NCBI RefSeq assembly: GCF_015841355.1
Contig: NZ_CP064908.1
Span: forward strand, 2,046,001 to 2,110,000
From: Synechococcus sp. CBW1107
GTDB lineage: Bacteria; Cyanobacteriota; Cyanobacteriia; PCC-6307; Cyanobiaceae
Direction: 5' to 3'
DNA length: 64,000 nucleotides
In this document: piece by piece, positions 9,877-17,448 of the stretch
Numbering within the stretch: position 1 is the first letter of the stretch
Layout of the letters: every line of letters starts with the position of its first letter
Notes under the pieces: model-generated
Seen by the model: the letters and a program-made list of their open reading frames with translations, nothing else
Told to the model about the DNA's origin: nothing
Database searches by the model: none
Position numbers and translations under genes: made by a program

Positions 9877-10812
9877 ATGCGCGAAGCCTGGGTGCGTTGG
9901 CTGGAGGAGACCCTTGGCGAGGAGGTGGAGCGCTGCCGGCCCGTGGGCGGCGGCTGCAGTCACAGCGCCTGGGCCCTGGAGCTCGCCGGTGGCGGTCGGG
10001 TGTTTGTCAAGACGAACCAGGCCCGGCTCCTGCCTGTGCTGGAGGCGGAGATGGAGGGCCTGCTGGCCCTGGGCGAGGCAGCCGCAGCGGAGCTGGTGGT
10101 GCCCAGGCCTCTGCACTGCGCGCTGGCGGGCTCCCAGTCCCTGCTGGTGATCGACTGGCTGGACCTGAACCCTGGTGGAGCCGGCTCAGGTGCTGCCGGA
10201 GCAGCGGCCGATGAGTCTGATCTGGCCTGGGAGGCCGCCGGGGCGGCCCTGGCCCGCTTGCACCGTCGCAGTGCCTCCTCCGGCTCCCAGGGTTTCGGTT
10301 GGCCGCGGGACAACTACATCGGCAGCACCCCTCAGCCCAATCGCTGGAGCCAGGACTGGGGGCGCTTCTTTGCCGAGCAGCGCCTGGGACCGCAGCTGAA
10401 GTTCGCCGAGAGCTCGGGCCGGCGTCTGAAGGGAAGCCGGAAGCTGCTGGAGTTCACCCCGCAGTGGCTGAATGGCCATGGCGCCGTTCCCTGTCTGGTC
10501 CACGGTGACCTCTGGGGTGGCAATGCCGCCCGGATGGCCCCCGGCTCGATCGCCCCGGGCTCGGCAGGGGTGGCTCTGTTTGATCCAGCGGTCTACCGGG
10601 GGGACAGGGAAGTCGATCTGGCCATGGCCCAGCTCTTCGGTGGGTTCCCGCCTGCCTTCTTCAGCGGCTACGAGGGGGAATGGCCCAGGCCTGCCGGCCA
10701 TTCCCGGCGTCGCCGCCTCTACGACCTCTATCACCTGCTGAACCACGCCAACCTGTTCGGCGGGGGGTACTGGGGACAGGCCCAGGCCCTGATCGACGAG
10801 CTGGTGGCCTGA
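9877..10812 (+). CDS. Fructosamine kinase / ketosamine-3-kinase family protein
   Basis: A 311-residue protein of the fructosamine-kinase family, which phosphorylates sugar adducts on proteins so that they break down. The phosphotransferase signature HGDLWGGN is near residue 209 and the metal-binding DPAVYRGDREVDLAM follows, as in the family. The ATG giving MREAWVRW is chosen; an ATG 27 bp upstream is also possible but would collide with the divergent crtD start. Confidence 0.85.
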   Translation: MREAWVRWLEETLGEEVERCRPVGGGCSHSAWALELAGGGRVFVKTNQARLLPVLEAEMEGLLALGEAAAAELVVPRPLHCALAGSQSLLVIDWLDLNPGGAGSGAAGAAADESDLAWEAAGAALARLHRRSASSGSQGFGWPRDNYIGSTPQPNRWSQDWGRFFAEQRLGPQLKFAESSGRRLKGSRKLLEFTPQWLNGHGAVPCLVHGDLWGGNAARMAPGSIAPGSAGVALFDPAVYRGDREVDLAMAQLFGGFPPAFFSGYEGEWPRPAGHSRRRRLYDLYHLLNHANLFGGGYWGQAQALIDELVA

Positions 10813-10842
10813 ACGGCCTGTCTCCTGGATGGGCCCCTGTTC

Positions 10843-11223
10843 TCAGCCCAGGTATTCCTGACGCAGGGTCTGGAACTGGGAGACAACACCAGCGCGCTTC
10901 TCGCTGGTGCTGAGGTTCTTCCAGCTCCATTGGCCGACCACCACCAGACCGAGAAGTTCAAGCAGGCCTGGCACCACTGGCAGCAGGTTGATGGTGTCGA
11001 GCACCCCCTTGATCAGCACCTGGGCCACGATCACCGCCAGCAGGATGCCGACACCCTTGCCGATCCGGCTGACCTGCGACCAGTCCACCTGATCCAGGGT
11101 CGTGTTGACCTTGGAGAGGATCTCGCCGTAGCGCTCGCTGAAGTTGGTGCCAGCTTCGCTCTCCGCCCATGAAGTGCCGGCCTCGCTGGTCGTCGGCTCC
11201 TGTTCGGTGGTTGCGTCGCTCAT
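10843..11223 (-). CDS. CAAD-domain membrane protein (CURT1-like)
   Basis: A 126-residue protein with an acidic, Ser/Thr/Glu-rich N-terminus, an amphipathic helix (about 30-52) and two transmembrane helices (about 58-75 and 80-97). This is the layout of the CAAD domain found in cyanobacterial aminoacyl-tRNA synthetases and in the thylakoid-curvature protein CURT1. It probably acts in thylakoid membranes. The ATG giving MSDATTEQ is preferred over a TTG one codon upstream. Confidence 0.83.
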   Translation of the reverse strand: MSDATTEQEPTTSEAGTSWAESEAGTNFSERYGEILSKVNTTLDQVDWSQVSRIGKGVGILLAVIVAQVLIKGVLDTINLLPVVPGLLELLGLVVVGQWSWKNLSTSEKRAGVVSQFQTLRQEYLG

Positions 11224-11269
11224 CAATGGAGTGGCGATGGTGTGAGAGTCAAGGGCTCAAGGTATCGGC

Positions 11270-11779
11270 ATGGGCAGCGGCTGGCCAGAGAGGTTTGCGG
11301 TTGATTGGCATCAGCTGACCGTTCTGCGGGCCGTGCTGGCTGCCGTGGCGCCCCAGGAGGGCTGTGCTCTGCTTCTGGGGGACCCCGCGCCCTCGGCCCC
11401 CGGAGTGCCGGCTCCCGCCCGTCTGCGGCTGATCTGGCCTTGCCTGAACGTCTGGCCGGAAAGCGAGCAGCGTGTCGAGCGTTTCGCCATTGACCCCCGC
11501 GAGCAGTTGCTGGCCCAGAAGTGGGGTCGGCGGCGTGGCTGGCAGGTGCTCGGCTCGGCCCACAGCCATCCCAGTACGGCGGCGGTCCCCTCCGTCACCG
11601 ATCGCGCCTGGGCCTTCCCTCCGGCCTTGATGCTGATCCTCGGCTCCTCCGGGGAGGTGCGGGCCTGGTGGATCTCGGAGTCGGCCGCTGATCCCTCCGC
11701 CCTGCCGGCTGCGCGGGAACTGGCCCTGATCACGCCGGTTGCCCCTCCAGCAGAGGGGGGCGAGGATTTGGGAGAGTAG
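11270..11779 (+). CDS. JAMM/MPN metalloprotease family protein
   Basis: A 169-residue protein with the zinc-peptidase motif SAHSHPSTAAVPSVTD (residues about 97-112), matching HxHPxxxxxPSxxD, plus an upstream Glu in QEGCALLLG as expected for the catalytic acid. Stand-alone bacterial members trim the C-terminus of ubiquitin-like sulfur carriers. It is 51 bp upstream of moeB on the same strand, so the pair may handle a ThiS/MoaD-type carrier; that link is inferred and no carrier gene is seen here. Confidence 0.85.
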   Translation: MGSGWPERFAVDWHQLTVLRAVLAAVAPQEGCALLLGDPAPSAPGVPAPARLRLIWPCLNVWPESEQRVERFAIDPREQLLAQKWGRRRGWQVLGSAHSHPSTAAVPSVTDRAWAFPPALMLILGSSGEVRAWWISESAADPSALPAARELALITPVAPPAEGGEDLGE

Positions 11780-11830
11780 GGAGAGGGCCGCCGCTCGCGG
11801 TCCCTTCTGCGGCCCACGGCCTTCTCGCCC

Positions 11831-13003
11831 ATGCTTCCCCCTGACATCAGCGGCGTTCACCTCAGTCCCGACGAGGTGGCGCGTTTTTCCCGTCATCTGA
11901 TCCTGCCGGAAGTGGGCATGGCGGGGCAGAAGCGTCTCAAGGCCGCCTCCGTGCTCTGCGTAGGCACCGGCGGGCTGGGTTCCCCACTCCTGCTTTATCT
12001 GGCCGCAGCCGGAGTGGGCCGACTCGGCATCGTCGACTTCGACGTGGTGGATCACTCCAACCTGCAGCGCCAGGTGATCCACGGCACCAGCTGGGTGGGC
12101 AAGCCCAAGATCGAATCGGCGAAGGCGCGCATCCTCGAGATCAACCCCCACTGCCAGGTGGATCTCTATGAAACGGCACTCACCAGCGAGAACGCGCTCG
12201 AGATCATCGAGCCCTACGACCTGGTCTGCGACGGGACCGACAACTTCCCCACCCGCTACCTGGTCAACGATGCCTGCGTCCTGCTGGGCAAGCCCAATGT
12301 CTATGGCTCGATTTTCCGCTTCGAGGGGCAGGCCACGGTCTTCAACCTCGATGCTGAAAGTCCCAACTACCGCGATCTCTTCCCCGAACCGCCGCCGCCG
12401 GGGATGGTGCCCTCCTGCGCCGAAGGCGGTGTGGTCGGGGTACTGCCCGGCATCATCGGCGTGATCCAGGCCACCGAGGCCGTGAAGATCATCACGGGCA
12501 TCGGCACCACCCTCAGCGGCCGTCTGCTGCTCTTCGATGCCCTGGCCATGAAGTTCCGCGAGCTGAAGCTGCGGCCCAATCCCGAGCGGCCGGTGATCGA
12601 CAGGCTCATCGACTACCAGGAGTTCTGCGGAGTGGGCGGCACGGCGCCGGGCCAGGAGGAGGCCGGCAGTGTGCCCAGTATCACCGTGGCCGAACTCAAG
12701 ACCGTGATCGACGGCCAGCTGGAGGAGATCCTGCTGCTGGATGTGCGCAACCCCCCGGAAGCCGACATCGCCGTGATCCCGGGTTCCGTGTTGATGCCTC
12801 TCGACCGGATCGAGAGCGGTGAGGCCATCGAGGATGTGCGCCGGCTGGCCGAGGGCAAACGGCTCTACGTGCACTGCAAGCTGGGCGGGCGCAGCGCCAA
12901 GGCCCTGCTGGCCCTGGGACGCCATGGCATCGAAGGGGTGAATGTGACTGGGGGCATTCAGGCGTGGAGTGAGCAGGTGGACCCTGCCGTGCCGCTCTAC
13001 TGA
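11831..13003 (+). CDS. moeB: MoeB/ThiF adenylyltransferase with C-terminal rhodanese domain
   Basis: A 390-residue E1-like enzyme that adenylates the C-terminal Gly of sulfur carriers such as MoaD. The nucleotide-binding motif GTGGLGSPLLLYLAAAGVG is near residues 42-60, followed by the acidic IVDFDVVDHSNLQRQ. The C-terminal rhodanese domain (about 285-388) keeps its active-site Cys in VHCKLGGRSAKA. The two zinc-binding CxxC pairs of classical MoeB were not seen, which is usual for the longer rhodanese-fused cyanobacterial type. Convergent with the gene that follows. Confidence 0.92.
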   Translation: MLPPDISGVHLSPDEVARFSRHLILPEVGMAGQKRLKAASVLCVGTGGLGSPLLLYLAAAGVGRLGIVDFDVVDHSNLQRQVIHGTSWVGKPKIESAKARILEINPHCQVDLYETALTSENALEIIEPYDLVCDGTDNFPTRYLVNDACVLLGKPNVYGSIFRFEGQATVFNLDAESPNYRDLFPEPPPPGMVPSCAEGGVVGVLPGIIGVIQATEAVKIITGIGTTLSGRLLLFDALAMKFRELKLRPNPERPVIDRLIDYQEFCGVGGTAPGQEEAGSVPSITVAELKTVIDGQLEEILLLDVRNPPEADIAVIPGSVLMPLDRIESGEAIEDVRRLAEGKRLYVHCKLGGRSAKALLALGRHGIEGVNVTGGIQAWSEQVDPAVPLY

Positions 13004-13024
13004 GTGCCTGGGTGATTCACGCCC

Positions 13025-14188
13025 TCAGTAGTCCACCCCCCGCTTGAGGTCGACGCCCCGCTCGGCGTAGTGCTTGTGGCAGACCATCTCGGAGTGCACA
13101 CTGGCCAGATCGAAATAGGCGGGGGGATTCTTGCAGCGTCCGGTGATGATCACCTCCGTTTCCGCTGGTTTGCGCAGCAGGGTCTGCATGATCGGTTCAA
13201 CGGGCAGCAGCTCCAGATCCACGGTGGGATTGAGCTCATCGAGGATCACAGTTTTATAGAGACCACTGGAAATGGCAGCTCTGGCGATTTCCCAGGCCCT
13301 CTCCGCTTCGACATAATCAATAGGCTGCTGTTGTCCTCTCCAGACGATGGCATCTCGACCGGAGCGGAGATGATCCACCAGGTGGGGATAGCTTTCGCGC
13401 AGGGCCGCGATTGCCGCATCTTCGGTGTAACCGCTTCCGCCCTTGAGCCACTGCAGGATCAGCACACGGTGGCTCTTGTCCTGGCTGATGCCCCGGCCGA
13501 TCGCCTGCAGGGCCTTGCCAAGGGCACTGGTGGATTTCCCCTTGCCTTCGCCGGTGTAGATCTCGATGCCGGCGATGCCGGTGCTGTCGTTGGCCTCGCG
13601 CCGGTGGGCCCTCATCTCGGAGTGCAGATCGGCGAGCTGCACCAGCGACCGCGGCGCGCCACGGCCGGTGACGATCACTTCCATGCCCGCCGGTTTGTCG
13701 GCGAGGGTGCGCACCACCTCGTCCACCTCCAGCAGGCCGAGGTCGAGCACCGGGCTGAGTTCATCCAGGACCACCACCGAATACAGGGCACTGGCGATGG
13801 CGCCCTTGGCGATATCCCAGCCTCGCTGGGCTTCCTGGCGATCGAAGCGGGTGGCCTCCTGGGCGCTGAAAAAGTCGCCCCGACCGGTGCGCACCTGATC
13901 GATCAGGTGGGGGAAGCCCTGTTGCAGGGCTTCGATTGCCGCGTCTTCGTCGTAAGCGCGGCCGGGTCCCTTGAGGAAGCGCAGCAGCAGCACCCGGGTG
14001 CGCTTGCGCTCGCAGATCCCCAGGCCGATGGTGCGCAGCACCACACCGAGGGCCGCCTGGCTCTTGCCTTTGCCGTCGCCGTCGTAGACGTGCAGCTGGC
14101 CGTGGCTGCGCTCGTGGCTGTCGGAGGCCGTGCGGATGCCGATCGCCCGGGACGACGCACCGGAGGCCGCGCTTGAGGTCGGTGCCAT
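13025..14188 (-). CDS. Tandem-duplicated CobA/CobO-type cob(I)alamin adenosyltransferase
   Basis: A 387-residue protein made of two copies of the roughly 170-residue CobA/CobO/BtuR fold. The first P-loop GDGKGKSQ is at about 37-44 and the second GEGKGKST at about 213-220; each is followed by a VLDEL Walker-B-like motif and a VTGRG/ITGRC segment. The family adds the adenosyl group to corrinoids. Whether both halves are active is unknown, but both keep their P-loop. Divergent from larE. Confidence 0.85.
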   Translation of the reverse strand: MAPTSSAASGASSRAIGIRTASDSHERSHGQLHVYDGDGKGKSQAALGVVLRTIGLGICERKRTRVLLLRFLKGPGRAYDEDAAIEALQQGFPHLIDQVRTGRGDFFSAQEATRFDRQEAQRGWDIAKGAIASALYSVVVLDELSPVLDLGLLEVDEVVRTLADKPAGMEVIVTGRGAPRSLVQLADLHSEMRAHRREANDSTGIAGIEIYTGEGKGKSTSALGKALQAIGRGISQDKSHRVLILQWLKGGSGYTEDAAIAALRESYPHLVDHLRSGRDAIVWRGQQQPIDYVEAERAWEIARAAISSGLYKTVILDELNPTVDLELLPVEPIMQTLLRKPAETEVIITGRCKNPPAYFDLASVHSEMVCHKHYAERGVDLKRGVDY

Positions 14189-14234
14189 GGCCTGGCCTTC
14201 TACCGTTGGATCCTAACGACCCCTGTCCGAGGCC

Positions 14235-15143
14235 ATGACCCCACCGGCCCTCCATCCGCTGGTGGAATTCCTGCCAGCTCCGCTGGAGCAGGCCCTCGGC
14301 CAGCTGCGCCAGAGCGTCAGGGACCTGGGGGCCGTTCTGGTGGCCTACTCCGGTGGCGTCGACAGTGCCCTGGTGGCGGCGATCTCCGCTGAGCAACTCG
14401 GCGCCGGCGCCGAAGCCGTGACGGGAGTCTCGCCGGCCCTGGCACCCCATCTGCTGCGGGAAGCCCGCTCCCAGGCGGCCTGGATGGGAATCCGCCACCG
14501 GGAAGTGACGACCCGCGAACTGGAGGATCCCGCTTACAGCAGCAATCCCACCGACCGCTGCTACGCCTGCAAGCGCGAGCTGCACGGATTGCTCGCATCC
14601 CTCACGGGCGGAGTGAGCCAGGTGCTGGACGGGGTGAACCGGGATGATCTCACCGATCACCGGCCTGGCATCCAGGCCGCCCGCGAGCGGGGTGTGCGCT
14701 CGCCCCTGGCCGAGCACGGCATCGACAAGGCGGCCGTGCGCCAGATCTCCAGAGCCCTGGGCTTCCCCTGGTGGGACAAACCGGCCCAGCCCTGCCTGGC
14801 CTCACGTTTTCCCTACGGCGAGCCGGTCACGGCCTCACGCCTGCAGCGGGTCGCCGCGGCCGAGGACTGGCTGCGTCAGCGCGGAGTGAGACAGCTGCGG
14901 GTGCGCTGTCAGGGGGCGACGGCTCGTGTGGAGGTCCCTGCCGAGCAACTCGACGATCTGTTCAGCTGGCTGCCGCGCCAGGAGCTAGTGGAGGCGTTCA
15001 GAAGCCTCGGCTTCGCCGCTGTGAGCCTGGATCTGGAGGGGTTGATCAGCGGCAGGCTCAACCGTGAGGCGAGCCTGAAGCCAGCAGCGCCGGGGCCACT
15101 GGCTTCACCCGGCCTCAGGCGGCCAGATCCAGTGGTTCCCTGA
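14235..15143 (+). CDS. larE: LarE-type ATP-dependent sacrificial sulfur transferase
   Basis: A 302-residue PP-loop ATP pyrophosphatase. The PP-loop YSGGVDS is at residues 38-44. The motif [10 protein letters not shown] with Cys187 matches the sacrificial cysteine position of LarE, and a DRCYACK motif precedes it. LarE makes the nickel-pincer cofactor of lactate racemase in some bacteria; no larB or larC is visible here, so its job in cyanobacteria is uncertain. The 3' end overlaps the convergent speD by 29 bp. Confidence 0.87.
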   Translation: MTPPALHPLVEFLPAPLEQALGQLRQSVRDLGAVLVAYSGGVDSALVAAISAEQLGAGAEAVTGVSPALAPHLLREARSQAAWMGIRHREVTTRELEDPAYSSNPTDRCYACKRELHGLLASLTGGVSQVLDGVNRDDLTDHRPGIQAARERGVRSPLAEHGIDKAAVRQISRALGFPWWDKPAQPCLASRFPYGEPVTASRLQRVAAAEDWLRQRGVRQLRVRCQGATARVEVPAEQLDDLFSWLPRQELVEAFRSLGFAAVSLDLEGLISGRLNREASLKPAAPGPLASPGLRRPDPVVP

Positions 15144-15501
15144 TCTGCTCGCTGATCGAATCCGGGGTTTCCCGGCGGAAACTCTTGAGATTGCGGCTGG
15201 CCGCCTCGAGTTCGTCGGCCAGTACCTGACAGGCCCGCTCCGGCATGGTGTGGTCGCCGCAGGTGAACACATCAACGGCCGCGTAGCCCGACTCGGGCCA
15301 GGTATGGATCGAGATGTGGGACTCAGCCAGCAGAGCGAGACCCGTGACCCCCTGCGGTTCAAACCGGTGGGTGATCAGATTGAGGAGGGTGGCGCCTGCA
15401 CGTTTCGCTGCAATCGTGATGGCGTTCCTGAGAAATGCTTCGTCGTCGAGCTTCTTTGAATCGCAGTTGTAAAGCTCGAGAATGCAGTGTTTCCCCACCA
15501 T
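15115..15501 (-). CDS. speD: S-adenosylmethionine decarboxylase proenzyme
   Basis: A 128-residue SpeD that makes decarboxylated SAM for polyamine synthesis. The self-cleavage and pyruvoyl-forming site is Glu60-Ser61 in [13 protein letters not shown], and the CGDHTMPE catalytic region is present. The ATG giving [11 protein letters not shown] is used as it fits the common family length; an ATG at 15603 would add a 34-residue low-complexity leader and cannot be excluded. Confidence 0.92.
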   Translation of the reverse strand: MVGKHCILELYNCDSKKLDDEAFLRNAITIAAKRAGATLLNLITHRFEPQGVTGLALLAESHISIHTWPESGYAAVDVFTCGDHTMPERACQVLADELEAASRNLKSFRRETPDSISEQIREPLDLAA

Positions 15502-15650
15502 GTCGGTGGTCGTCGTCGTGGGGGGGTGGCTCTGAAGGCTCTGAGGACTTTGAGCTCCACTCCATCCCGGGTTGGGGTGGAGGCAGGGCAGGGTCTGGGT
15601 CATCGAATGCGTGCAAACAAGCCCCCATCCTACGCATCCCTTCAGGTTTC

Positions 15651-16820
15651 CTACGGGTGACCGCCCGAATCCACCACCTCCCCCTGGCAGATCCGCACCA
15701 CCTGGGAGTCCCCCCCTTGCCAGGCGGAGCTGAACGACGTCAGGTGGGTGGCGCTCACCAGGCACTGGTGGCCCGTGCCCACCACCTCCAGCAGCAACTC
15801 CTGCCGCTTCGGGTCGAGCTCTGCCAGAACGTCGTCGAGCAGCAGCAACGGGGGCTCACCCCAGAGCTGCTGCACCAGCTCCAGTTCCGCCAGTTTCAGG
15901 GCCAGCACGAGCGTGCGCTGCTGGCCGGCGGAGCCGAAGCGGCGGGCGGGCTCCTCCCCCAGCAGCAGTGCCACCTCGTCGCGCTGGGGGCCCACCTGAC
16001 AGGCTCCCAGGCGGCTTTCCTCCGGCCGCTGCCGCTGGAGTTGCTCCAGCAGAGCTTCGCGCCAGGGGGCCTCCGCTTCTTCCCCCTCCAGCTGGCTGCC
16101 GGCCTGGTAGCGCAACTCCAGTTGCTCGCGGCCGCCACTGAGCCTCTCCTGCCAGGCGGCGGCCAAGGGTTGCAGGCGGGCCAGGGCACGGCGGCGGCGG
16201 CGGTGCAGGCGCGTGCCGATCAGGGCCATCTGCTGATCGAAGGCGTCGAGCAGTGAGTGCAGCTGCTGCTCCCCCTGGCCCAGCCCCCGGCGCAGCAACT
16301 GGCTGCGCTGGCGCAGCAAGCGGCCGTAGCGGGCCAGCAGTTCCCCATACACCGGTTCCAGCTGCAGCACCACTCGATCGAGCCACTGGCGCCGCAGGGC
16401 CGGCTCCCCCCGCACCAGCTCCAGGTCGAGGGCACTGAACCCCACGCAGCGCAGGGGGCCCACCAGATCGAGCTGGCGCTCCAGGGTCCTGCCGTTGCGT
16501 CGGGCCTGGCGTCCCCCCTGCTGTCTCAGCTCGAGTTCCAGTCCCAGCTGATCGGGCCCCGGCGCTGCCGCTCCACCCCCTGAGGGGTCGCCGTCGCCGC
16601 ACCAGCCACGCACCAGCGCCCGGCTCTGGCCATGGCGGATCAGATCCCGGTCGTGACCGCTGCGGTGGGAGCGCAGGCTGCCGAGAAGTTCCACAGCCTC
16701 AAGCAGGTTCGACTTGCCTTCCCCGTTGGCGCCGATCACGAGCAGACGCGGCTCAGCGACCTCGAGCGAGAGCTGGGCGTAGTTGCGAAAATCGAGCAGC
16801 TCCAGGCGATGCAGCCGAAT
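15651..16820 (-). CDS. recF: RecF recombination mediator, start codon non-canonical
   Basis: RecF binds ATP and gapped DNA and helps load RecA. The Walker A is [14 protein letters not shown], the signature region reads [11 protein letters not shown] then [15 protein letters not shown], and Walker B is [12 protein letters not shown]. The conserved N-terminal strand [19 protein letters not shown] lies upstream of the only GTG (16739), which would begin inside the Walker A strand. Between that GTG and an in-frame TGA at 16824-16826 there is no ATG, GTG or TTG, so ATT (16820) or CTG (16814) is the probable start. Confidence 0.88.
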   Translation of the reverse strand: MRLHRLELLDFRNYAQLSLEVAEPRLLVIGANGEGKSNLLEAVELLGSLRSHRSGHDRDLIRHGQSRALVRGWCGDGDPSGGGAAAPGPDQLGLELELRQQGGRQARRNGRTLERQLDLVGPLRCVGFSALDLELVRGEPALRRQWLDRVVLQLEPVYGELLARYGRLLRQRSQLLRRGLGQGEQQLHSLLDAFDQQMALIGTRLHRRRRRALARLQPLAAAWQERLSGGREQLELRYQAGSQLEGEEAEAPWREALLEQLQRQRPEESRLGACQVGPQRDEVALLLGEEPARRFGSAGQQRTLVLALKLAELELVQQLWGEPPLLLLDDVLAELDPKRQELLLEVVGTGHQCLVSATHLTSFSSAWQGGDSQVVRICQGEVVDSGGHP

Positions 16821-16880
16821 GGGTCAGGAGCGACGTGCGGGTAAGCTACGACCACCGGGACAGGGATGACCTCCCCGCTC

Positions 16881-16954
16881 GGGCATGTAGCTCAGTTGGA
16901 TAGAGCGTCAGATTCCGGTTCTGAATGTCGGGGGTTCGAGTCCCTCCATGCTCG
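16881..16954 (+). tRNA. tRNA-Arg (anticodon CCG)
   Basis: The acceptor stem GGGCATG pairs with CATGCTC (one G-T pair) and is followed by discriminator G. The anticodon stem TCAGA/TCTGA holds the loop TTCCGGT with anticodon CCG (reads CGG, arginine). The GGGGGTTCGAGTCCCTC T-arm is present. Its 3' part is antisense to the end of the acetyltransferase gene. Confidence 0.96.
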
Positions 16955-17441
16955 TTTCATTCGGCTCCCCCGGCCGGCTCGCCTCGGTTGCGGCGAGCAC
17001 CAGCCCCATGGCACGGATTCCGCCTGGGTCCACCATGAAGCCGTGCTGCTGTAGGGCCGAAAGCGCCTCCGGTGGTGCCGCCACCGAGATGCTGCAGCCA
17101 CTCAGTTCACGGCGCAGGCGGGTGAGGGCACTGTGCACCAGCACCGCCAGCACGGTCGATCGCTGCGGATCCCGTGGCGAGGCCGAGAGATCCCAGAGAT
17201 TGGCGTTGAGGGCCTGATCGCTGGTGGCTCGCACGAAGCCCACCAGGCGCCCCTGTGGATCACGCACGCAGAACTGCCAGGCGCTGCGCTCCAGCACCAG
17301 AGCCAGGCGCTGCTCATCCCGGCGCGACTCTCCGCAGGCCATCAGCAGGACGTTCAACTCCCCGGGCTGGGGGGGCTCGGTCTCCGTTCGGTAGCCCTCG
17401 GGCAGGCGTGGGGCGGGCGGTTGGCTGCGGAAGGGAATCAA
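16908..17441 (-). CDS. GNAT-family N-acetyltransferase, 3' end antisense to tRNA-Arg
   Basis: A roughly 177-residue protein with a GNAT core: FCVRDPQGRLVGFVRATSD (strands 2-3), then a helix-rich CoA-binding region and a last strand with ALQQHGFMVDPGGIRAMGLVL. The substrate is unknown. The start is taken as TTG 8 bp after the ppc stop; an internal ATG giving MACGESRR is an alternative. The last 14 or so residues (SMEGLEPPTFRTGI) are read from the reverse complement of tRNA-Arg, so the true tail has no selective meaning or the gene genuinely runs into the tRNA. Confidence 0.72.
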   Translation of the reverse strand: MIPFRSQPPAPRLPEGYRTETEPPQPGELNVLLMACGESRRDEQRLALVLERSAWQFCVRDPQGRLVGFVRATSDQALNANLWDLSASPRDPQRSTVLAVLVHSALTRLRRELSGCSISVAAPPEALSALQQHGFMVDPGGIRAMGLVLAATEASRPGEPNETSMEGLEPPTFRTGI

Positions 17442-17448
17442 GCGGGGT

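Noticed and set aside
8376-10214. 612-residue plus-strand open frame
   Set aside because: It is antisense to crtD and then out of frame with the kinase gene; no domain is recognisable.
11249-12925. 558-residue minus-strand open frame
   Set aside because: It is antisense to the JAMM and moeB genes, both strongly supported.
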